Source of the DNA: Nocardioides sp.
GTDB lineage: Bacteria; Actinomycetota; Actinomycetes; Propionibacteriales; Nocardioidaceae
Direction of reading: 5' to 3'
Assembly (NCBI GenBank): GCA_025924815.1
Contig: JAICHQ010000004.1
Location: 18,331-82,330, forward strand
Length of the DNA stretch: 64,000 nt
Positions 63,505-64,000 of this stretch are shown one piece after another. The notes below the pieces were generated by a model that made no database searches, was not told where the DNA came from, and worked only from the letters and a program-made list of their open reading frames with translations. Position 1 is the stretch's first letter. Each line of letters opens with the position of its first letter. A program made the position numbers and the translations under genes.

Positions 63505-63562
63505 GTGTGACGCGTCGCCGCCGGGTGGGGAGGAACTGTCACAGGGATGGCATCATCGGAGG

Positions 63563-64000
63563 GTGGGTACGACGGTCGATCGCTTGCTGCCTCCCGCGGA
63601 CGACGGGGTCGCGGAGGCACTGCTCGAGCTGACCCGGGAGATCGCCACCAAGGAGCTGGCGCCGCAGGTCCACGAGGCCGAGGAGCGGGGCGAGTTCCCG
63701 GAGTCGGCGTACCGCCTGCTGGGCAAGTCGGGCCTGCTCAGCCTGCCGTTCCCGGAGGAGTACGGCGGGGGCGGGCAGCCGTACGAGGTCTACCTCCAGG
63801 TCGTCGAGGAGATCGCGACGGCCTGGCCCAGCGTCGGCGTGGGCGTCAGCGTGCACACCCTGACCGCGAACGTCGTGGAGGTCAACGGCAGCGATGAGCT
63901 CAAGGAGGAGTGGCTCCCTCGCCTGCTCGGCGGCGACTGGCTCGGCGCCTACTGCCTGTCCGAGCCGCAGGCCGGATCCGACGTCAGCGGCATCCGTACC
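63563..64000 (+). CDS. Acyl-CoA dehydrogenase (partial, runs off window end)
   Basis: VGTTVDRLLPPADDGVAEALLELTREIATKELAPQVHEAEERGEFPESAYRLLGKSGLLSLPFPEEYGGGG...AYCLSEPQAGSDVSGI. Confidence 0.88.
   Translation, partial: MGTTVDRLLPPADDGVAEALLELTREIATKELAPQVHEAEERGEFPESAYRLLGKSGLLSLPFPEEYGGGGQPYEVYLQVVEEIATAWPSVGVGVSVHTLTANVVEVNGSDELKEEWLPRLLGGDWLGAYCLSEPQAGSDVSGIRT

Overview
High-GC actinobacterial chromosome segment. Gene content and synteny suggest a Nocardioides-like member of Propionibacteriales; this assignment is inference, no database search was possible. No rRNA, tRNA, integrase, prophage or CRISPR array was recognised. Main blocks: (1) ~1-24.2 kb, an exopolysaccharide/cell-wall sugar locus: flippase, glycosyltransferases, GDP-fucose genes, dTDP-rhamnose genes including an RmlC-RmlD fusion, priming sugar transferase, epimerase and amidase. 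Inside it is a sulfate-activation block: cysD, cysN, two tandem TauE/SafE genes, and an APS-kinase gene fused to a low-MW tyrosine phosphatase. An XRE regulator + HbhA-like pair is also present. (2) ~24-45 kb, mixed metabolism: acyl-CoA dehydrogenase, a DHPS-like protein, a RibD-like reductase, TypA, a double-length ABC exporter, HelR-like RNAP ATPase behind a rifamycin-associated-element-like palindrome, and an M4 protease with a C-terminal emfourin-like domain. (3) ~41-50 kb, mshA/ybjN, lutABC, senX3-regX3/phoU and gpm. (4) ~52-62 kb, carD/ispD/ispF/cysS/rlmB with insertions. Most interesting unexplained structure: two AbiEi/DUF559-like (Vsr-fold nuclease) genes, each next to a different short-repeat family. 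One is flanked by inverted arrays of a 22-bp-period repeat (62.37-63.50 kb). The other is frameshifted and lies beside a long palindrome (27.12-27.20 kb) whose relative recurs at 30.69-30.76 kb. Many genes appear to have leaderless promoters (TANNNT 6-8 nt before the start codon).
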